Below, in pieces: positions 31,521-40,909 of a stretch of DNA of 64,000 bases. Source of the stretch: a virus; IMG/VR virus record IMGVR_UViG_3300014838_000015, positions 1 to 64,000 of that record. One strand, 5' to 3'. The stretch's first letter is position 1, and every line of letters starts with the position of its first letter. A program made the translations under genes and the position numbers. The notes beneath the pieces were generated by a model. The model ran no database searches and had not been told where the DNA came from. It saw only the letters and a list, made by a program, of their open reading frames with translations.

Positions 31521-31541
31521 CGATGGTTTACACGTGAACTA

Positions 31542-32507
31542 TCACAGCGCTTCCAATCGATCGTTAAACGTATCATCCCAACAATATTGCTTCGCTTCAC
31601 GTAAGCGCTCTAAAAATTCGCTTTTTGTCATATCACCTGGATCAGTTGGCACGTGAACGATCCTCACGCTAACATCGTACTCCGCCAACTTCCTTGCGAC
31701 TCTAGGCATCTTCTTCGTACGCATATCAGCGTCCATTGCAAGCGCGATCGGTGTGTTGTTGACAACGATGGCATTGAACAATGCCGAACGTTCATTCAAA
31801 TCGCTACCCAACATCGACACTGCGTTATCTGGACACTTCATCAGGTCGAACGGTCCCTCGCATAGCACGAGCTCACGTGACCAATCAACGTTGAGCTCAT
31901 TGAAGATGATTGGGTACTTGTCAACGTTTGGACTATCATACTTCGGTCGACGAAACTTATCAACCGCTCTACCGGTGAAGTAATTGAGCTCTCCATCAAC
32001 ATCAAACGACGGTACAATCACTCGACGTCTCCATCTAGGATCATCGCTATAACCTAGCTTGAAGTACCACATATCACGCTCGCTTACCTTCCTACGAGAT
32101 AATTCACTACGAAGAGCCAATGCATCAGGATCGCGCATTGATGACGTAACGATCAACCTAAAATCATCTGGCAGAACTAACTTTGGTGCTAAATCAACGT
32201 CAATGTCGCGTTGTTTCTTCGCTCGCTCGGTTTCAGGCATGTACCTGTTACGATACTCGTTTAGTTTATCTGCAGAACCGTACTTTTTTATCAACGGTGC
32301 TAGAGTAAACGCCTTGTACCCGCAAGACCAACAATGCAAACGTCCATCAGCGATGTGAATTGATAACTTCTTCTTCGTTTTATCAGTTGAAGCGCAAATG
32401 GGACACCACACGTCGAAGTTCGCTGAGTCACGCGACAGCTTACCAGAACCAAATATCGATTCAACGAATCGAATGTGTTCGGTGATGCTGATGGGTGACA
32501 CGACCAC
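31542..32507 (-). CDS. 61: DnaG-type primase (T4 gp61-like role)
   Basis: The N-terminal zinc ribbon has CPICAS and CWSCGY cysteine pairs (residues about 36-60). The Toprim domain shows LVLCEGPFDLMK with the catalytic Glu and the ALAMDADMR acidic motif. The intervening RNA-polymerase basic region contains FTGRAVDKFRRPKY. It would make RNA primers for lagging-strand synthesis. The GTG at 32507 has no ribosome site but follows a TATGGT box by 5 nt. Located between the RuvC-like and gp47-like genes in a replication-recombination set. Confidence 0.88.
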   Translation of the reverse strand: MVVSPISITEHIRFVESIFGSGKLSRDSANFDVWCPICASTDKTKKKLSIHIADGRLHCWSCGYKAFTLAPLIKKYGSADKLNEYRNRYMPETERAKKQRDIDVDLAPKLVLPDDFRLIVTSSMRDPDALALRSELSRRKVSERDMWYFKLGYSDDPRWRRRVIVPSFDVDGELNYFTGRAVDKFRRPKYDSPNVDKYPIIFNELNVDWSRELVLCEGPFDLMKCPDNAVSMLGSDLNERSALFNAIVVNNTPIALAMDADMRTKKMPRVARKLAEYDVSVRIVHVPTDPGDMTKSEFLERLREAKQYCWDDTFNDRLEAL

Positions 32508-32512
32508 AAACT

Positions 32513-32518
32513 ACCATA
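32513..32518 (-). promoter_or_regulatory. TATGGT box 5 nt before primase GTG
   Basis: Minus-strand TATGGT followed by AGTTT and the start codon. No ribosome site; leaderless-type arrangement. Confidence 0.35.
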
Positions 32519-32528
32519 ATTGAGGCAT

Positions 32529-33134
32529 CTACTTCACTTTTTGTTTCTTTTGCTTCTTCACAACAACGATTGGACCACAAATTGATGCCGCTCTCGCAAC
32601 TACGTATGCATCCGTGGTATCGTAACTACGATCAACGGGTTCACCATTTTTCTTTAGTTCCCAAGCAACGTGTTTCAGATCATGTTCGCGCATGTGCTTG
32701 AAAACCTGAGATTTCTGTGGTCCGCCAAGAGCGGTTTTTAGTAGTTTGATTCCACAAAGCTTTCTTGCGTGTCCAGAACCAATATATTCAGGTTCCTTCT
32801 GAAAAACGTTGCGAGCAACGTAGCTAACAATGCCATTGAACTTCATCAACGTTGAAATTGTCATAGCAGACGACATACCCGGTCTAAACGACATCAATGC
32901 TTCTTCAAGAACGATGCGATCCAGCATAATTTCTAACCCATTGGAACTGAGCATTTTTTGAAAAAAACGTACTACGCAATCAGCCTTTTCAAACAACGTC
33001 TTTTTGCCCTTGGTGAAATCAACAGAATCAAGCAACAATATGTGACTTCCCTTGTCATCAGGTACAACTTCAGAATCGACGATGGCCACGCCCATAACGC
33101 TCGTTGAAACGTCAAGTCCTAAGATAGTGCTCAT
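32529..33134 (-). CDS. RuvC-like Holliday junction resolvase
   Basis: RNase H-fold resolvase of 201 residues: ILGLDVSTSVMGVAIVD with the first catalytic Asp at residue 8, the second acidic motif RIVLEEALMSF, and the C-terminal DTTDAYVVARAA helix with the last acidic residues. It would cut branched recombination intermediates before packaging, a role played in T4 by the unrelated gp49. It has a basic lysine-rich end (KKQKKQKVK). A TATAGT box stands 5 nt before the ATG. Confidence 0.85.
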   Translation of the reverse strand: MSTILGLDVSTSVMGVAIVDSEVVPDDKGSHILLLDSVDFTKGKKTLFEKADCVVRFFQKMLSSNGLEIMLDRIVLEEALMSFRPGMSSAMTISTLMKFNGIVSYVARNVFQKEPEYIGSGHARKLCGIKLLKTALGGPQKSQVFKHMREHDLKHVAWELKKNGEPVDRSYDTTDAYVVARAASICGPIVVVKKQKKQKVK

Positions 33135-33139
33135 GATCG

Positions 33140-33145
33140 ACTATA
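33140..33145 (-). promoter_or_regulatory. TATAGT box 5 nt before RuvC-like ATG
   Basis: TATAGT, then CGATC, then ATG. No ribosome site fits; suggests a leaderless transcript for the resolvase. Confidence 0.45.
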
Positions 33146-33180
33146 ACACACCTGCACCCACAGGTGGTCACGAGAACGCA

Positions 33181-33582
33181 CTACTTCAAGAGACCAAGAA
33201 CCTTCAACTCGTTCTCAGTGATCACGACCAGGGCGGTTTGGTGGGCACTACACCACTCCCGTGCAGCGTTTAGCTTCTTTACCACGTTCGCCTGCGTGAC
33301 ACGCTTCGAAGGTTTGATTTCAACAATGGCATGCGTATCATCAACGTACGTTAGTAAAAAATCAGGATAATACTTCCGAATTTTCCCAGTTCTAACGTTG
33401 CTCACATATGGTATGATGACGCTCTCATATGACCATGTCAAAATCGATGGTTCGCCATCAAGATATTGCATATACGATAATTCCCAGCCACTCCTATACT
33501 TGCACGTCAATCCGGTTTTTAACGATGTGTAAATTCCTGTGTGATAGTGACCACGACGCTTCTTTCGTCTACGTTTCTTCAT
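33181..33582 (-). CDS. 4: Head completion nuclease, T4 gp4-like
   Basis: From ATG 33582, 2 nt after the TAA of the large virion gene, the 133-residue protein shows the gp4/TnsA-type core: YRSGWELSYMQYLD, ILTWSYESVIIPYV, YYPDFLLTYVDD and AIVEIKPSKR, i.e. the E...D...ExK active site of a PD-(D/E)XK nuclease. In T4, gp4 acts late in head completion after packaging. The start (MKKRRRKKRRGHYHTG) is strongly basic. Downstream is the RuvC-like gene. The same domain is used in the homing nuclease at 10492-11355. Confidence 0.85.
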   Translation of the reverse strand: MKKRRRKKRRGHYHTGIYTSLKTGLTCKYRSGWELSYMQYLDGEPSILTWSYESVIIPYVSNVRTGKIRKYYPDFLLTYVDDTHAIVEIKPSKRVTQANVVKKLNAAREWCSAHQTALVVITENELKVLGLLK

Positions 33583-33583
33583 G

Positions 33584-36500
33584 TTAAAAATCAAACTTGC
33601 ACTTGAACATAATTGCATCGCCTTGTCTCTTTGCAATTGGCTGCGCCAGTGATGTTTTTAAAACAACGTTTAGATCCTTATCGTGAAAATTAATGTTTGA
33701 CACATATACAAACTTATTTTCAGGATCGTTCGGATAACCAGTCGGAGGCAACGGTAAATAACACGGATTGCTTGATGAATTCAATTGATTGCTTGGCGCA
33801 AGCGCATCAAGCTTCATGACGTGAACGTGTTGCTCACCACGCATGTACATTGACCACTGGTTCTGACCGAAAAAGTACAAGTGCGGGCTCTTAATGATCG
33901 CCAATCCCTCATCGTAGTACAAATTTCCGACGGAATTCCACGTTGCCTGTGTCGTCAAACAATCTGCGCGGTAAACGTTTCCTCGTCCATCGTCGGCAAG
34001 TTTGATGCGAATGGGCCCCGATTTAGGCGTCATATTCGATCCGAGAAGGCTTGACTGCAACAAGTCTTGATCGCTGACCGTAAACGTCGTCGGACTGATC
34101 CTGAATCCGTAGAACATGTTGCTAGCGTCGAACACAACGACCTCGTTCGATGATGGATCCTGCGTACGTTGATACACCGTGAGAGGTGCACCTGCCTCCA
34201 CATCGCTTCCTGACTGTACAGTGTTGATGTAGTTCGACATCGCCGGACCTGTATTCGCGAACGGCGTTTCGGGTGTCGCACCTATCTGAATGTTAGCGAA
34301 CTCGTTCACGTCTGCATCAGGTTGCGAACCATCATCAAACGTACCTGCACCAAACATCAACGTTGTCGGTGAAACCATGTTATCGAGACCAATGAAGCTC
34401 AGTTCGTCTATTCCAAGATCGTCGATGGCACGAACGAGGCTCTCTGATTGCAGGTATTGAAAGCTAGGAACGAAGTTACCATCATCACATGGTAGGATCG
34501 TTAGGTTACGCTTAGCAACGAACGGTTGCGAATACAGAAACTCATTGCACGTCTCTGCTTCCGGAGTCGATGACTGCAACGCAACGCCGGTGAGATGGTG
34601 AAGCATTGGAAATTGCTTTGCCGCAAAATCCTTGACAAAGTTCTCTAGGTTGATGTAGTGACCTGCAACGCCAAACGATAACGCAACGCTGAACGGAGTG
34701 TACGTCGTACCATCAACCTCCTCAAACGGTGTGACCAACAACCCGCCGTGATCATCGACGAACTGTCTATACGGCGATTGTTCAACGAAGAACGGTGGCA
34801 CAAAGAACGCAAACGTCTTATCAAGAAAAACTGGTCCAATCGACGATGACGTAGCGATATCGAGGTCGGAAAGGTAACACGTCCTGAACGAAACGTTGTG
34901 CAGCTCAGCGTTCAACGGATGATTGAATGCATACGATGGAGGCGTTTCTATCGTAGCGGTATCATCGGCAAGAAGAACGTTTAGACCATCACGTGTCGCT
35001 GGATCGGTCGCAAAGAACATTGCCTGAGCGTTCGCCGTATTATTCGAACCCTCGTAGAAGTTACCCAAGCATAGAACGTCAGGATCCTCTTGCACAACAT
35101 CAACGGGTTTATCATCAGACCACCGCGATAGATCAAACGATGTCGGAGAGATAGAACTGCATGGAACAACGAACGAACCAACGTCTGTGCCATCAACGTT
35201 GAAGGTGCCTGAACCGTGATTTATGAGGTTGGTTCCCCATCTAACAACAACGTGGTGCCAGTGATTGTGTTGCAGAACGTTATCGTTAGAAATGAACACC
35301 ATGCTGCTAGACGGGTACTGAATCACGCTATCAATGTTACGATACGTGCCAAACGGGGCATTCACGTGAATGCCCCCAGAACTATCCTGTAACACGTACG
35401 ATGGAGGAATGTCAGCTGAACAACTCAACTGCAACTGCAACCTGAAACCAGACGTTCGACCGTTCACGTCCTTCGCTGAACCGCTGATCAACGATAACGC
35501 AAACGTCGATGAAAGGTGCATGATGCAACCAGGTTTGAACGAACCGTTTTGTTCATCTGGTTGATAGCGTGGGTTGATATAGAAATCAAAGCTCCAGCTT
35601 GTCAATGGCGTGTAAACACCAACATTGACATTTTTAGTTGGAATGTTTGGGTACAACAAAACAGATGATTCAGGAACGACTGACGCGGTGAAGAAATTCA
35701 ATGCATTGTAGTTCGTGTACGCATAGTGTGCGGTCGGATACGAAACCCTGTAGTACGGATTTAGTTGGTCCTTGATCGTCAACTTCCTCAACGTATTGCT
35801 GTTGAACAACGGTGGAGGAGAAAAGATGTTGATATCCAACGTTTCAGCTAGACGAGCGGCTTGAGGCTGCGTAGCACAACCGATCATGTATTGATCAATG
35901 ATTGATGTGAAATCTGGTTGCAAATCAGACGTTAGAAACGTAAAAGTGCTGGCCTCTGGAGTCAAGAACGTACCCACGCTTGACGGAGCAAATCCTGAAG
36001 GAAACGTGTAAAAAGCTGGTGTCAAAGGAGACGACAAACTCTCTGGATATGAAACGGATTCAAGATTGATGTACTTCGAAAACACAGGACCCGACGTCAG
36101 CGTCGTCGAACCCACTACGGTGGGTAACACCGCGTGAGATACAGTGTCAGTCAACAAACCCGTCAACGTTGTTGCCATAGACGAAAAGTAGTTGTTCGTC
36201 AATCCTGTAACGTTGATTCTAGACAAACTCTGCGCTTCCTGAGCGATCTGTGACGGCGTCAACGCCGTGTTTGCCCACAACGACACCTCGCAAACATCGA
36301 CGTTGTAACCAGTTTCATCAAAATAATAATATGCACTAGAATTTGACGAAATTCCCGTTGCTAACGTAACGCTTGATGGAACATGACCAGCAAGTCCATA
36401 ATACAATGTTAAATTTCCGCCGATCGTTCCAACGATTGCGATGTAGTTCCAAACACCAGGCACCGTGATTGGTGAACCATAAGTGTACTGCGTACCAGCG

Positions 36501-36997
36501 TAGTAGAAGTATAGGTTACCACCCCCCTGAGCAACGGCAAATTGTCCTGAAGCAGCACCCAAATACGATGCACTGCCAGCAATCGAGGTGGTATTGTAGA
36601 AGCACATATACGTAAATGCCGTGGTGAATGCGGGAATGCTACCGCCAACACCTTGCACATATGCCCCAGCGGGAATTGAAATTGCAGAAGCAGGAAATCC
36701 ATTCACGAACTGTGCATAGTACGAACCAACAACGTCGGTGTACGTCGATGCATTTCTGATAGACTTACCAACGTTCTGTGCCGATTGTAACAACGTCGAT
36801 AGATCGGAATCATCGTGCGCGCCATCGATGAACGATGAATCGGGTTGAATATCCTTCTGAATCAACGAGTGTCGTGGATATAGGTTGATCGATCCAACTG
36901 GACCACCCGTTGAGCTCGACGAGTACGAAACGATCGGATTCGTGACAACGCTGAACGTTTCAACGTCTGTTTGATCAAACGGGTAAATCGATGGCAT
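33584..36997 (-). CDS. Very large virion protein with concanavalin/LamG-like domain (1137 aa)
   Basis: The 1137-residue protein has a LamG/ConA-like jelly-roll region around residues 100-260 (FAVAQGGGNLYFYYAG, WNYIAIVGTIGGNLTLYYG, DVCEVSLWANTALTPSQI) and a second similar region near 460-650 (SWSFDFYINPRYQPDEQ, HWHHVVVRWGTNLI). Such domains bind glycans or act as structural lectins. It lies in the block of large virion genes and has the same gene order neighbours (gp4-like). Tail, neck or head-tail connector location cannot be decided. No ribosome site precedes ATG 36997; a TATAGT box is at about 37013-37018. Confidence 0.8.
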   Translation of the reverse strand: MPSIYPFDQTDVETFSVVTNPIVSYSSSSTGGPVGSINLYPRHSLIQKDIQPDSSFIDGAHDDSDLSTLLQSAQNVGKSIRNASTYTDVVGSYYAQFVNGFPASAISIPAGAYVQGVGGSIPAFTTAFTYMCFYNTTSIAGSASYLGAASGQFAVAQGGGNLYFYYAGTQYTYGSPITVPGVWNYIAIVGTIGGNLTLYYGLAGHVPSSVTLATGISSNSSAYYYFDETGYNVDVCEVSLWANTALTPSQIAQEAQSLSRINVTGLTNNYFSSMATTLTGLLTDTVSHAVLPTVVGSTTLTSGPVFSKYINLESVSYPESLSSPLTPAFYTFPSGFAPSSVGTFLTPEASTFTFLTSDLQPDFTSIIDQYMIGCATQPQAARLAETLDINIFSPPPLFNSNTLRKLTIKDQLNPYYRVSYPTAHYAYTNYNALNFFTASVVPESSVLLYPNIPTKNVNVGVYTPLTSWSFDFYINPRYQPDEQNGSFKPGCIMHLSSTFALSLISGSAKDVNGRTSGFRLQLQLSCSADIPPSYVLQDSSGGIHVNAPFGTYRNIDSVIQYPSSSMVFISNDNVLQHNHWHHVVVRWGTNLINHGSGTFNVDGTDVGSFVVPCSSISPTSFDLSRWSDDKPVDVVQEDPDVLCLGNFYEGSNNTANAQAMFFATDPATRDGLNVLLADDTATIETPPSYAFNHPLNAELHNVSFRTCYLSDLDIATSSSIGPVFLDKTFAFFVPPFFVEQSPYRQFVDDHGGLLVTPFEEVDGTTYTPFSVALSFGVAGHYINLENFVKDFAAKQFPMLHHLTGVALQSSTPEAETCNEFLYSQPFVAKRNLTILPCDDGNFVPSFQYLQSESLVRAIDDLGIDELSFIGLDNMVSPTTLMFGAGTFDDGSQPDADVNEFANIQIGATPETPFANTGPAMSNYINTVQSGSDVEAGAPLTVYQRTQDPSSNEVVVFDASNMFYGFRISPTTFTVSDQDLLQSSLLGSNMTPKSGPIRIKLADDGRGNVYRADCLTTQATWNSVGNLYYDEGLAIIKSPHLYFFGQNQWSMYMRGEQHVHVMKLDALAPSNQLNSSSNPCYLPLPPTGYPNDPENKFVYVSNINFHDKDLNVVLKTSLAQPIAKRQGDAIMFKCKFDF

Positions 36998-37046
36998 AAC
37001 GTTACGTGTATGTAACTATACCCCGTGATCAGGCCGCGAGCTGCTA

Positions 37047-37703
37047 TCAACCACGGTGCTTGCCAAGAACGAGCGGAACGTAATCGTTTGGAACAGGTCT
37101 ATACATACCAAGATCTTTATTGACGACAACGATCAATCCTATTCTATCGGCGTTCGTTGGCTTAGTCGACCAAACCTCGTGCGTCTCATCAGCGTCAGGT
37201 ACAGAATCCTCAAGTGCCTTTGGAACCCCGTATTGACTGTTAGAATCAGGTTCAACGAACTGCTCAGGCACCTCATCGTTGTTCGTGGCCCACTTCTCCC
37301 ACTTTGGAAGATCAAAGTTCATTCCGTACTTGTTGTCGTTCGACGTTGGAAAATTACCGCTCGTGAGCTCAACATCAATCTCACCCGGTAGATTGTTACA
37401 TGCATACACGTGAATTATGTCGCCGTTAACAGCCGGCGACATGGCTTCGAATGCATCGTGAACAGATGGCGCCCATGAAATGCGACGCGTAAAATCATCC
37501 TCAATAACGTAGCCCCCATGACCGAACATGGGCATAGATGGTCGACGAGGAGTGAACGTGAACGAATCACCCAAATCTTGCCTGCTAAGGTGAAAGAAAT
37601 TCCATTTAGATTCATCAAAAAACGTTTCTTCATCGGCATCATCATCGCCGGGATCAAGCGATTGTTCGATCAATAGACGAAGGTCACGTATGCTGATCCT
37701 CAT
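37047..37703 (-). CDS. Unknown protein with capsid-targeting-like motif and HLSxxDLG domain (218 aa)
   Basis: It begins MRISIRDLRLLIEQ, the motif repeated in five other proteins here, followed by an acidic linker. A domain with WNFFHLSRQDLGDSFTF, RRPSMPMFG and EDDFTRRISWAPSVHDAFEAM occurs, as far as I recall, in phage and bacterial proteins of unknown function. The N-terminal motif ends in LIEQ, a possible prohead protease site. The combination suggests a packaged effector or internal protein, but enzymatic activity is not shown by any recognised catalytic motif. Confidence 0.7.
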   Translation of the reverse strand: MRISIRDLRLLIEQSLDPGDDDADEETFFDESKWNFFHLSRQDLGDSFTFTPRRPSMPMFGHGGYVIEDDFTRRISWAPSVHDAFEAMSPAVNGDIIHVYACNNLPGEIDVELTSGNFPTSNDNKYGMNFDLPKWEKWATNNDEVPEQFVEPDSNSQYGVPKALEDSVPDADETHEVWSTKPTNADRIGLIVVVNKDLGMYRPVPNDYVPLVLGKHRG

Positions 37704-37720
37704 GGAGTGTAAATATCAAA

Positions 37721-38554
37721 TCAATCAACGTATGACCACAAAAACCCACCAGCGGTGCCACAACCGTTGTAACAAACGCGGCGGACGTTGTCCTCACCGA
37801 TGCTCGTTGCTTCGCTAGCTATGCGTGCAGTTTCGAACGTTGCAACGAACTCACCCGTCAACGTTCGTTGCACGACGGATCGCTTGTACGCGCTTTCGTG
37901 CATGTTTGCTTTGCATGAATCCGATCTGATGACTGCACGATCGGGTTCGACGTACCTCCACATGAATCCCTTCGATTGCTTGAGGTGACCTTGACAACAC
38001 CTCACAACGTTGGCACCCTGACACAGTAACATCGCTTCTTTTATGGAAGAATGAACGGCAATCAATTCGCCGTCGAGCGTTAATTGCTCGACGGGTTTGT
38101 TTGCTGCTTGACGAACGTCAAGTGGTCGAACCGATCCCATCGAACCTTCACCGCCTGACGAAAAGTTCGATCCCCAAAAACCGTCTCCACCGTGGTGATA
38201 CGTTCTCAATTCACCTATCAAACGAACCTCTTCATCGAACGCAAGTCGTTCATTCAACGTTACAAACACAACGATTCGTTTCAATCCATGCATTGAAGCA
38301 ATTGCGTCGTGCAGCTTGTTACGGACCTTAGAGTTGATGCGGCCACGGTTGCCTTTGCCAACGTACTGTGCTCTGGGAACTTCTTCAGTCGTCCAATCAA
38401 CGTACGTAAAGAAATACTTTTCAACGTCGAGCTCTATCTTACGTAGCTCAACAAGCTGTGTGAGCGAATCATCAGAAAATGACACCCAATCACGTAATTT
38501 AACGAACTCAACGTTGCTCAACGTTTCACTTTTCTTAGCGAAATCAGAAATCAA
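37721..38554 (-). CDS. GIY-YIG homing endonuclease with two NUMOD1-like repeats
   Basis: Residues 45-130 match a GIY-YIG nuclease (YFFTYVDWTTE, AQYVGKGNRGRIN, then EEVRLIGELRTYHHGG with the catalytic Glu, and FSSGGEGS). The rest contains two NUMOD1-like DNA-binding units, PVEQLTLDGELIAVHSSIK ... GFMWRYVE and VVQRTLTGEFVATFETAR ... GFLWSYVD. The TTG start lies within the 3' end of the virion gene 38544-39857 (11-nt overlap). Free-standing, between two virion-cluster genes, like T4 seg genes. Confidence 0.85.
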   Translation of the reverse strand: MISDFAKKSETLSNVEFVKLRDWVSFSDDSLTQLVELRKIELDVEKYFFTYVDWTTEEVPRAQYVGKGNRGRINSKVRNKLHDAIASMHGLKRIVVFVTLNERLAFDEEVRLIGELRTYHHGGDGFWGSNFSSGGEGSMGSVRPLDVRQAANKPVEQLTLDGELIAVHSSIKEAMLLCQGANVVRCCQGHLKQSKGFMWRYVEPDRAVIRSDSCKANMHESAYKRSVVQRTLTGEFVATFETARIASEATSIGEDNVRRVCYNGCGTAGGFLWSYVD

Positions 38555-39857
38555 GCCTGACGCGGAACGTTAGATCTCTGTCTGGCGACTTTTGAATCGG
38601 ACGTGAGACCTTTGCGATCGCCAATAAATTGTCGTTCGCATCGTAAAGCCCTATCGAACTGATGTACGTAAACGATTGCTGCGTGTCCTCCTGACCAACG
38701 TCAATGACAACGATCCTGTTTGAAGAATCGGTGTACGTTGGATTGGAGGAGTAGTTAAATTCATCTGCTTCCGCTCGACAGAATATCAGCGTCGAATTAA
38801 TATTCGTTACGTTCTGGAACGTGATCGCCGTCTGGCTACCGCTACCCATCCTGCACGATGCGACGTGATCTATGATGTTGTCTAACGATCCACTCACCAC
38901 AAAATCAGGAATGAACTTCGATGCAAACTGCGTCTGCGTACCCTTGGATCCCAACACCTGGTTACCAAGCGGTGCCATGGCATCGATGGTACCAGAAACG
39001 AACTGGCTGCCACTCGTCACCTTGGCGAGGTCCAGGACAAGAACGCCACGGTCGTAGAACATCAGACCAACGTTTCTAGTCGTGTTCGCCGAATCGACAA
39101 CGTTTCCGACCTGACCACCAAACGTCGACAGCTTGTTCGACGCAGCACCGATGTCGGTGTAGATCGCACTGCCACTACAAGACGTTGAGTACAGGTTTGG
39201 AGACGTCACTCCAAAAGTACCGTTAATCGTGTTGCCACCCGTGGATGGATTGTTCGCAGAACCTAGGTACGTCTCGACTAGACCTGAAACGTTTCCGGAG
39301 TATGGAACTGGAGCCGATGGACTGGGCGAATAAACGCTGGCTGTCTGAAAAAACCTCATCGCAAACGTCTCACGTTTGATGCTATCGCGAGCGAACAGTC
39401 GCTTGAAAGAGATGAACAGAGCAACGTCGATCTGATCTGAGGCGTTTGAGCTGTTTAGCGGAGACGAGAACACGTTCGACGCGTTGCCAAGCAATAACTG
39501 AGCGAACTGACGATAGACGTCCAACTTCTCGCGCATCATGAGGCTAGAACTTGGAAACAGTTCCTTGCCTGCAGAATCGACGCCGGTCTGAGCAGTCAGC
39601 TCCGTTGGACCTCCGGGTTGTAGACCCATCGTCATGTCAAAGATCGAATTGGCAGTCTGAAGCGTAAAATCCTGATCATAAATTGTTTGAAATATCGACG
39701 ATGTTACGCCTGGGCCTATTCCCCCAGTCACAAAAAGTTGATATTTTCTGCGCGAAACTGACCCGCTAATGTCCTCTTGAAGAACGTCCACCAGTTGGTT
39801 CAAAAAACTTCGTGCAGTCTTTATGTCTGCAGGAAGTATCTCTTTAAATGTCGCCAT
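38544..39857 (-). CDS. Virion structural protein (437 aa), unknown
   Basis: ATG 39857 with GGAG upstream. The start MATFKEILPADIKTARSFLN is followed by SVSRRKYQLFVTGG and FQTIYDQDFTLQTANSIFD, then MREKLDVYRQFAQLLLGNA. A Ser/Gly/Thr-rich middle and a beta-rich end (YISSIGLYDANDNLLAIAK, ending FRVRLDF) follow. Its last residues resemble the end of the 1137-residue virion protein (MFKCKFDF). I recall similar proteins among large-phage structural proteins; exact position in the particle unknown. It is bracketed by two homing nuclease genes. Confidence 0.75.
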   Translation of the reverse strand: MATFKEILPADIKTARSFLNQLVDVLQEDISGSVSRRKYQLFVTGGIGPGVTSSIFQTIYDQDFTLQTANSIFDMTMGLQPGGPTELTAQTGVDSAGKELFPSSSLMMREKLDVYRQFAQLLLGNASNVFSSPLNSSNASDQIDVALFISFKRLFARDSIKRETFAMRFFQTASVYSPSPSAPVPYSGNVSGLVETYLGSANNPSTGGNTINGTFGVTSPNLYSTSCSGSAIYTDIGAASNKLSTFGGQVGNVVDSANTTRNVGLMFYDRGVLVLDLAKVTSGSQFVSGTIDAMAPLGNQVLGSKGTQTQFASKFIPDFVVSGSLDNIIDHVASCRMGSGSQTAITFQNVTNINSTLIFCRAEADEFNYSSNPTYTDSSNRIVVIDVGQEDTQQSFTYISSIGLYDANDNLLAIAKVSRPIQKSPDRDLTFRVRLDF

Positions 39858-40902
39858 ATACTACATTCTCCGTTGTTTTGTTCTGTTCTTTCAATGGATA
39901 CCCTGGTTCATGAACGAAGTACGACACAGCGTTGGACGCAGATCGCAATTGTTCAACCAACACGTCATATGTATGCTGTTTCACTACCTTACCCCACTGT
40001 AAATCTGTCAGCCTGAACAGCTTAAATCCTTCGTGTTGCTCAAACCACTTCATCGTTGCAACATCATTCTTCATAGTTACTCTGATTTTATCATTAATAC
40101 GTTCTTCACCCATCAACCCGTGCCAATATACACCATCAACCTGAATGTAAAGATCGAGCGATTTGACGTAAAAGTCAATTGAATGACGTGCAATCCAGCT
40201 CTGCGTTTTTATGTCATCAACTCCAAACGTGCTACTCAAAAACTTACCAACATCACGTTCAGGTTTTGAAACGAACAATCGACCCTCAGCAATCAACGTC
40301 TCTCGACGTTTTCTATTCGATTCAACGTAATCGATCTTACTCTTGACATTTGCCGACTTAAAAGGATTATCAACGCCGTAATTTTTTAACCACGTTACAA
40401 TTCTTTTGTTTAAAACACTTTTCAATCCTGACGGTGATGACACACCGTATTTTTTAAATGAATTACTTCTACGTTTTTCTAAAACAACGGAAGAACGCAT
40501 TGGATGCTTTACACCATAACGTTCAAGCATCGTTTTTTCATATATTGGCCTAAGAACCGGCGATCCAAGAGAACCGGCGGATCTAAACCTTTCGATCGTC
40601 GTTGCTACGCACTTATCCCTAATGACCTTCAACTTCCATGGATGATCAACGCCGTACAACTCAAGGCACGTTTCCCTACACTTTTGTTGAACTTCGTTAG
40701 ATATTGCTTTTTGTATATCAGATAATCTTTTCCGTCGCGTGGGACAGGCATACGTACACTTCTGAGAACAGTACAACGCTTTTGTCTTTTTATGCGCAAT
40801 GAATTCATTACCACAAAAATCACACTTGGCGCATAGAACGGTCTTCGTACGTCGCCTTCCCAATGAATCATTCACCTGCAAACGCTCAACGTTGACTAGC
40901 AT
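39844..40902 (-). CDS. Homing endonuclease, zinc finger plus YGVxxP repeats plus Vsr-like core
   Basis: From ATG 40902: an N-terminal zinc motif (CAKCDFCGNEF, CSQKCTYAC), then four repeats of the type LYGVDHP, RYGVKHP, KYGVSSP, NYGVDNP with a basic helix between, as in phage selfish nucleases, and a C-terminal Vsr-like core RHSIDFYVKSLDLYIQVDG followed by VYWHG. The gene ends inside the start of the virion gene 38544-39857 (14-nt overlap). It is preceded by a TAGAAT box 7 nt before ATG without a ribosome site. Confidence 0.82.
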   Translation of the reverse strand: MLVNVERLQVNDSLGRRRTKTVLCAKCDFCGNEFIAHKKTKALYCSQKCTYACPTRRKRLSDIQKAISNEVQQKCRETCLELYGVDHPWKLKVIRDKCVATTIERFRSAGSLGSPVLRPIYEKTMLERYGVKHPMRSSVVLEKRRSNSFKKYGVSSPSGLKSVLNKRIVTWLKNYGVDNPFKSANVKSKIDYVESNRKRRETLIAEGRLFVSKPERDVGKFLSSTFGVDDIKTQSWIARHSIDFYVKSLDLYIQVDGVYWHGLMGEERINDKIRVTMKNDVATMKWFEQHEGFKLFRLTDLQWGKVVKQHTYDVLVEQLRSASNAVSYFVHEPGYPLKEQNKTTENVVYGDI

Positions 40903-40909
40903 CAATCAG

